Assembly (NCBI GenBank): GCA_002316215.1
Contig: DCDB01000158.1
Span: 1 to 6,586, forward strand
DNA: 6,586 nucleotides
Reading direction: 5' to 3'
Origin: Lachnospiraceae bacterium UBA1066
GTDB lineage: Bacteria > Bacillota > Clostridia > Lachnospirales > Lachnospiraceae
The notes below the pieces were generated by a model. It had not been told where the DNA came from. It did not search any database and saw nothing but the letters and a program-made list of their open reading frames with translations. A program made the position numbers and the translations under genes. Shown here one piece after another: positions 4,823 to 6,586 of this stretch. The number at the start of each line of letters is the position of its first letter. The stretch's first letter is position 1.

Positions 4823-6187
4823 ATGAAAAATCTGACCCCTCGGAATATCGCTTCGGCCTGCGGCGGAAGCTGCCATCATATGAAAGACATCATGGATCGG
4901 GAAGTGACCTCGGTCGTGATCGACAGCCGGAAGGCTGAGGCAGGTTGCCTGTTTATCCCTATTAAAGGAGATAATAACGACGGCCATGATTTCATTTCAA
5001 ACGTAATGGAAAAAGGCGCCCGGCTTACGCTGACGGAAAGAGCGGAAGCGGCCGGCGAATATCCCTATATTCTTGTAAAATCGACGAACGACGCCCTTCT
5101 GAAAATTGCGGGCTTTTATCGCAGGCAGCTGGCTATCCCTGTGGTCGGGATCACGGGATCGGTCGGAAAGACAAGTACGAAGGAAGTCATTGCCTCTGTT
5201 CTTTCCGTAAAGTACAAGACACTGAAGACGGACGGAAATTTCAATAACAACATCGGGCTTCCTCTTACAATCTTCCGTCTGAAGGACGATGATGAGATTG
5301 CCGTTCTTGAGATGGGCATCAGCCATTTCGGTGAAATGACGGAGCTGGCCGGGACGGCAGCGCCGGATACGATGGTCATTACGAATATCGGAACCTGCCA
5401 TCTGGAATTCCTGAAGGACCGGGACGGCGTTTTCCGCGCCAAGACGGAGTGCTTCGACTATGTGGCCCTGGACGGAACGGTGGTTCTGAACGGCGACGAC
5501 GACAAGCTTCGGCAGGTGAAGGATGTACACGGACGCGCGCCCGTCTTTTACGGCATGGATCCGTCTCTTCGGGTTTATGCGGAAAATGTAAAATCTCTGG
5601 GCTTTGACGGGAGTTCCTGCACGATTAATATTGATGACCGCGCCTTTGATGTGACGATACCGATTCCCGGAGAGCATATGGTCATGAATGCTCTGGCCGG
5701 CGCAGCCGTAGGCTCGCTGTACGGTCTTGAGGATGAGGAAATCAGGCAGGGAATTGAAAACCTGAAAGCGCTTCCGGGACGTTTTAATATTATTAAGGGA
5801 CAGCATTTCAGGATCATAGACGATTGCTACAATGCGAATCCGATGTCGATGAAAGCCTCTCTTGGCATACTCGGCGGAGAAAAAGGACGCAGGGTGGCGA
5901 TTTTGGGCGATATGGGAGAACTGGGGGCAGACGAAGCCGCTCTCCACCGGGAAGTGGGAGATTACGCCGGAACACTCGGCCTCGACGAATATATTATTGT
6001 CGGGAAGCTTTCACAGAATATCGCGGAAGGGATAAAAGCTTCCGGAAATGAAGACAGGATCCGTTCTTTTGCCTCCGTGGAAGCGCTTTTACAGGAACTT
6101 CCGGGACTGCTTAAAGAAGGTGACACAGTTCTCGTCAAGGCTTCGCATTTTATGCATTTTGAAGAAATCGTTAAGACATTAACGTGA
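4823..6187 (+). CDS. murF: UDP-N-acetylmuramoyl-tripeptide--D-alanyl-D-alanine ligase
   Basis: Cytoplasmic Mur ligase that adds D-Ala-D-Ala to UDP-MurNAc-tripeptide using ATP, finishing the pentapeptide precursor of peptidoglycan. The 454 residues have the usual three-domain plan. The N-terminal UDP-binding domain has SRKAEAGCLFIPIKGDNNDG (35-54). The central ATPase domain has the P-loop GITGSVGKTSTKE (109-121), GNFNNNIGLP (138-147), VLEMGISHFGEM (161-172), NIGTCH (188-193) and RAKTE (205-209), with Lys207 the expected carbamylated lysine. The C-terminal domain has LPGRFNII (317-324), DDCYNANPMSM (333-343) and ILGDMGELG (360-368). Near the end, VKASHFMHFEE (438-448) stands where many MurF proteins have a KGSR motif; I recall similar variants in Clostridia. 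An AGGAAGGA ribosome binding site lies upstream of the ATG, and an out-of-frame ATG at 4815 is ignored. ddl precedes it and a strong terminator follows. Confidence 0.97.
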   Translation: MKNLTPRNIASACGGSCHHMKDIMDREVTSVVIDSRKAEAGCLFIPIKGDNNDGHDFISNVMEKGARLTLTERAEAAGEYPYILVKSTNDALLKIAGFYRRQLAIPVVGITGSVGKTSTKEVIASVLSVKYKTLKTDGNFNNNIGLPLTIFRLKDDDEIAVLEMGISHFGEMTELAGTAAPDTMVITNIGTCHLEFLKDRDGVFRAKTECFDYVALDGTVVLNGDDDKLRQVKDVHGRAPVFYGMDPSLRVYAENVKSLGFDGSSCTINIDDRAFDVTIPIPGEHMVMNALAGAAVGSLYGLEDEEIRQGIENLKALPGRFNIIKGQHFRIIDDCYNANPMSMKASLGILGGEKGRRVAILGDMGELGADEAALHREVGDYAGTLGLDEYIIVGKLSQNIAEGIKASGNEDRIRSFASVEALLQELPGLLKEGDTVLVKASHFMHFEEIVKTLT

Positions 6188-6215
6188 CGGGGAAGATACG
6201 CGTTAGCAGTTTCCG

Positions 6216-6248
6216 CCGGCCGCTTCAGACGAGCGGCTGGTTTTTTTT
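6216..6248 (+). terminator. Strong intrinsic terminator after murF
   Basis: CCGGCCGCT (6216-6224) pairs with AGCGGCTGG (6232-6240), nine pairs including one G-T, around a 7-base loop. Eight T bases follow at 6241-6248. It starts 28 bases after the murF stop and ends the plus-strand series. On the minus strand the T-run becomes A8 on the wrong side, so it should work in one direction only. Confidence 0.92.
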
Positions 6249-6586
6249 GACCATTTCTTTTATGACGTTTTGGAAATAGGCGCCGACGTGCTTCCGGTCG
6301 TCATGGGACAGATCCTTAAAATACTGCGGTTTGCCGTATTCGATCACGACATGCTGAGGCTGGATCCACGGGAGATGGCGTTCAAAAATCGTTTCCGTAT
6401 TATTGAAAGAAACAGGGATGACCGGGCAGCCGGATCTTTGCGCGATCTTGAAGCTTCCGTCGTGGAAAGGCGCAAGAGCGGTCTCGTCGCCTGACTTGTT
6501 GCGCGTTCCTTCCGGGAAAATGAAAATTGATATTCCCTCATTTACGTAATCGGCAGCTTTAAGGATTGTCCGGACACCTTTCCGCA
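6225..6586 (-). CDS. 1-acyl-sn-glycerol-3-phosphate acyltransferase (PlsC family), C-terminal part
   Basis: The minus strand is open from the right edge to a TGA at 6227-6225, giving 119 residues of a gene whose 5' end lies beyond the window. It carries the PlsC/LPLAT signature FIFPEGTRNKS (21-31, motif III, glycerophosphate binding), followed by LAPFHDGSFKIAQRSG (37-52) and CPVIPVSF (53-60, motif IV). The catalytic HxxxxD motif would be in the missing N-terminal part. The enzyme transfers an acyl chain to lysophosphatidic acid to make phosphatidic acid at the inner face of the membrane. Family is clear; other lysophospholipid acyltransferases share these motifs. Its last codons form the murF terminator, and the final residues KKNQPLV are encoded by the A8 run and one hairpin arm. 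Confidence 0.92.
   Translation of the reverse strand, partial: RKGVRTILKAADYVNEGISIFIFPEGTRNKSGDETALAPFHDGSFKIAQRSGCPVIPVSFNNTETIFERHLPWIQPQHVVIEYGKPQYFKDLSHDDRKHVGAYFQNVIKEMVKKNQPLV

Noticed and set aside
4997..5947. A 316-codon open frame on the minus strand opposite murF
   Set aside because: It lies wholly antisense to a gene with all MurF motifs, has no recognisable domain, and is rich in Arg, His and Ile as expected for an antisense shadow.
6241..6249. Slippery heptamer A-AAA-AAC in frame near the end of the acyltransferase gene, followed by a hairpin (possible -1 frameshift)
   Set aside because: The hairpin begins almost at once after the heptamer rather than 5-8 bases later, only a few codons remain before the stop, and both parts are fully explained as the murF terminator.

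Overview
The window looks like chromosomal DNA from a low- to mid-GC member of the Bacillota, most likely Clostridia (Lachnospiraceae-like) or a relative. This rests on strong AGGAGG-type ribosome binding sites, a TTG start, a DUF3343 (putative Se/S carrier-like) gene beside a LUD-domain gene, and a ddl-murF pair. Base composition is close to balanced. The genus cannot be fixed from sequence reading alone. Gene density is high, and I see no mobile element, CRISPR array, tRNA or rRNA.

Layout. 1-330 (+) is the 3' end of a PHP-family phosphoesterase gene cut by the left edge. It converges on, and overlaps by 7 bp, a heavy-metal P1B-type ATPase gene on the minus strand (324-2189). A divergent control region of about 340 bp (2190-2530) separates the ATPase from a plus-strand series: a LUD-domain (LutC/YkgG-like) protein (2531-3175), a small DUF3343 protein (3283-3519, TTG start), D-alanine--D-alanine ligase ddl (3684-4721) and murF (4823-6187). 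The series ends at a strong intrinsic terminator (6216-6248). That terminator is embedded in the last codons of a convergent minus-strand gene, a PlsC-type acyltransferase whose 5' part lies beyond the right edge (6225-6586).

How the genes fit together. Ddl makes D-Ala-D-Ala and MurF attaches it to UDP-MurNAc-tripeptide, so the two adjacent genes supply the last cytoplasmic steps of the peptidoglycan pentapeptide precursor. The LUD and DUF3343 genes lie upstream in the same direction, but gaps of 101-164 bp with possible promoters and hairpins make one simple operon uncertain. The ATPase is a separate metal-export (or uptake) unit, and PlsC belongs to phospholipid synthesis.

The least ordinary parts are non-coding. 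(i) The divergent region carries the same 11-bp extended -10 sequence once on each strand, repeated TGACAYC half-sites, and an ATPase leader that can fold on itself. (ii) A diverged tandem repeat of about 67-70 bp, each copy with a short hairpin, lies just before ddl. (iii) A dyad-rich leader before murF shares a short core with that repeat. I found no convincing new multi-gene system. These regulatory elements and the unassigned metal specificity of the ATPase are the points most worth checking.
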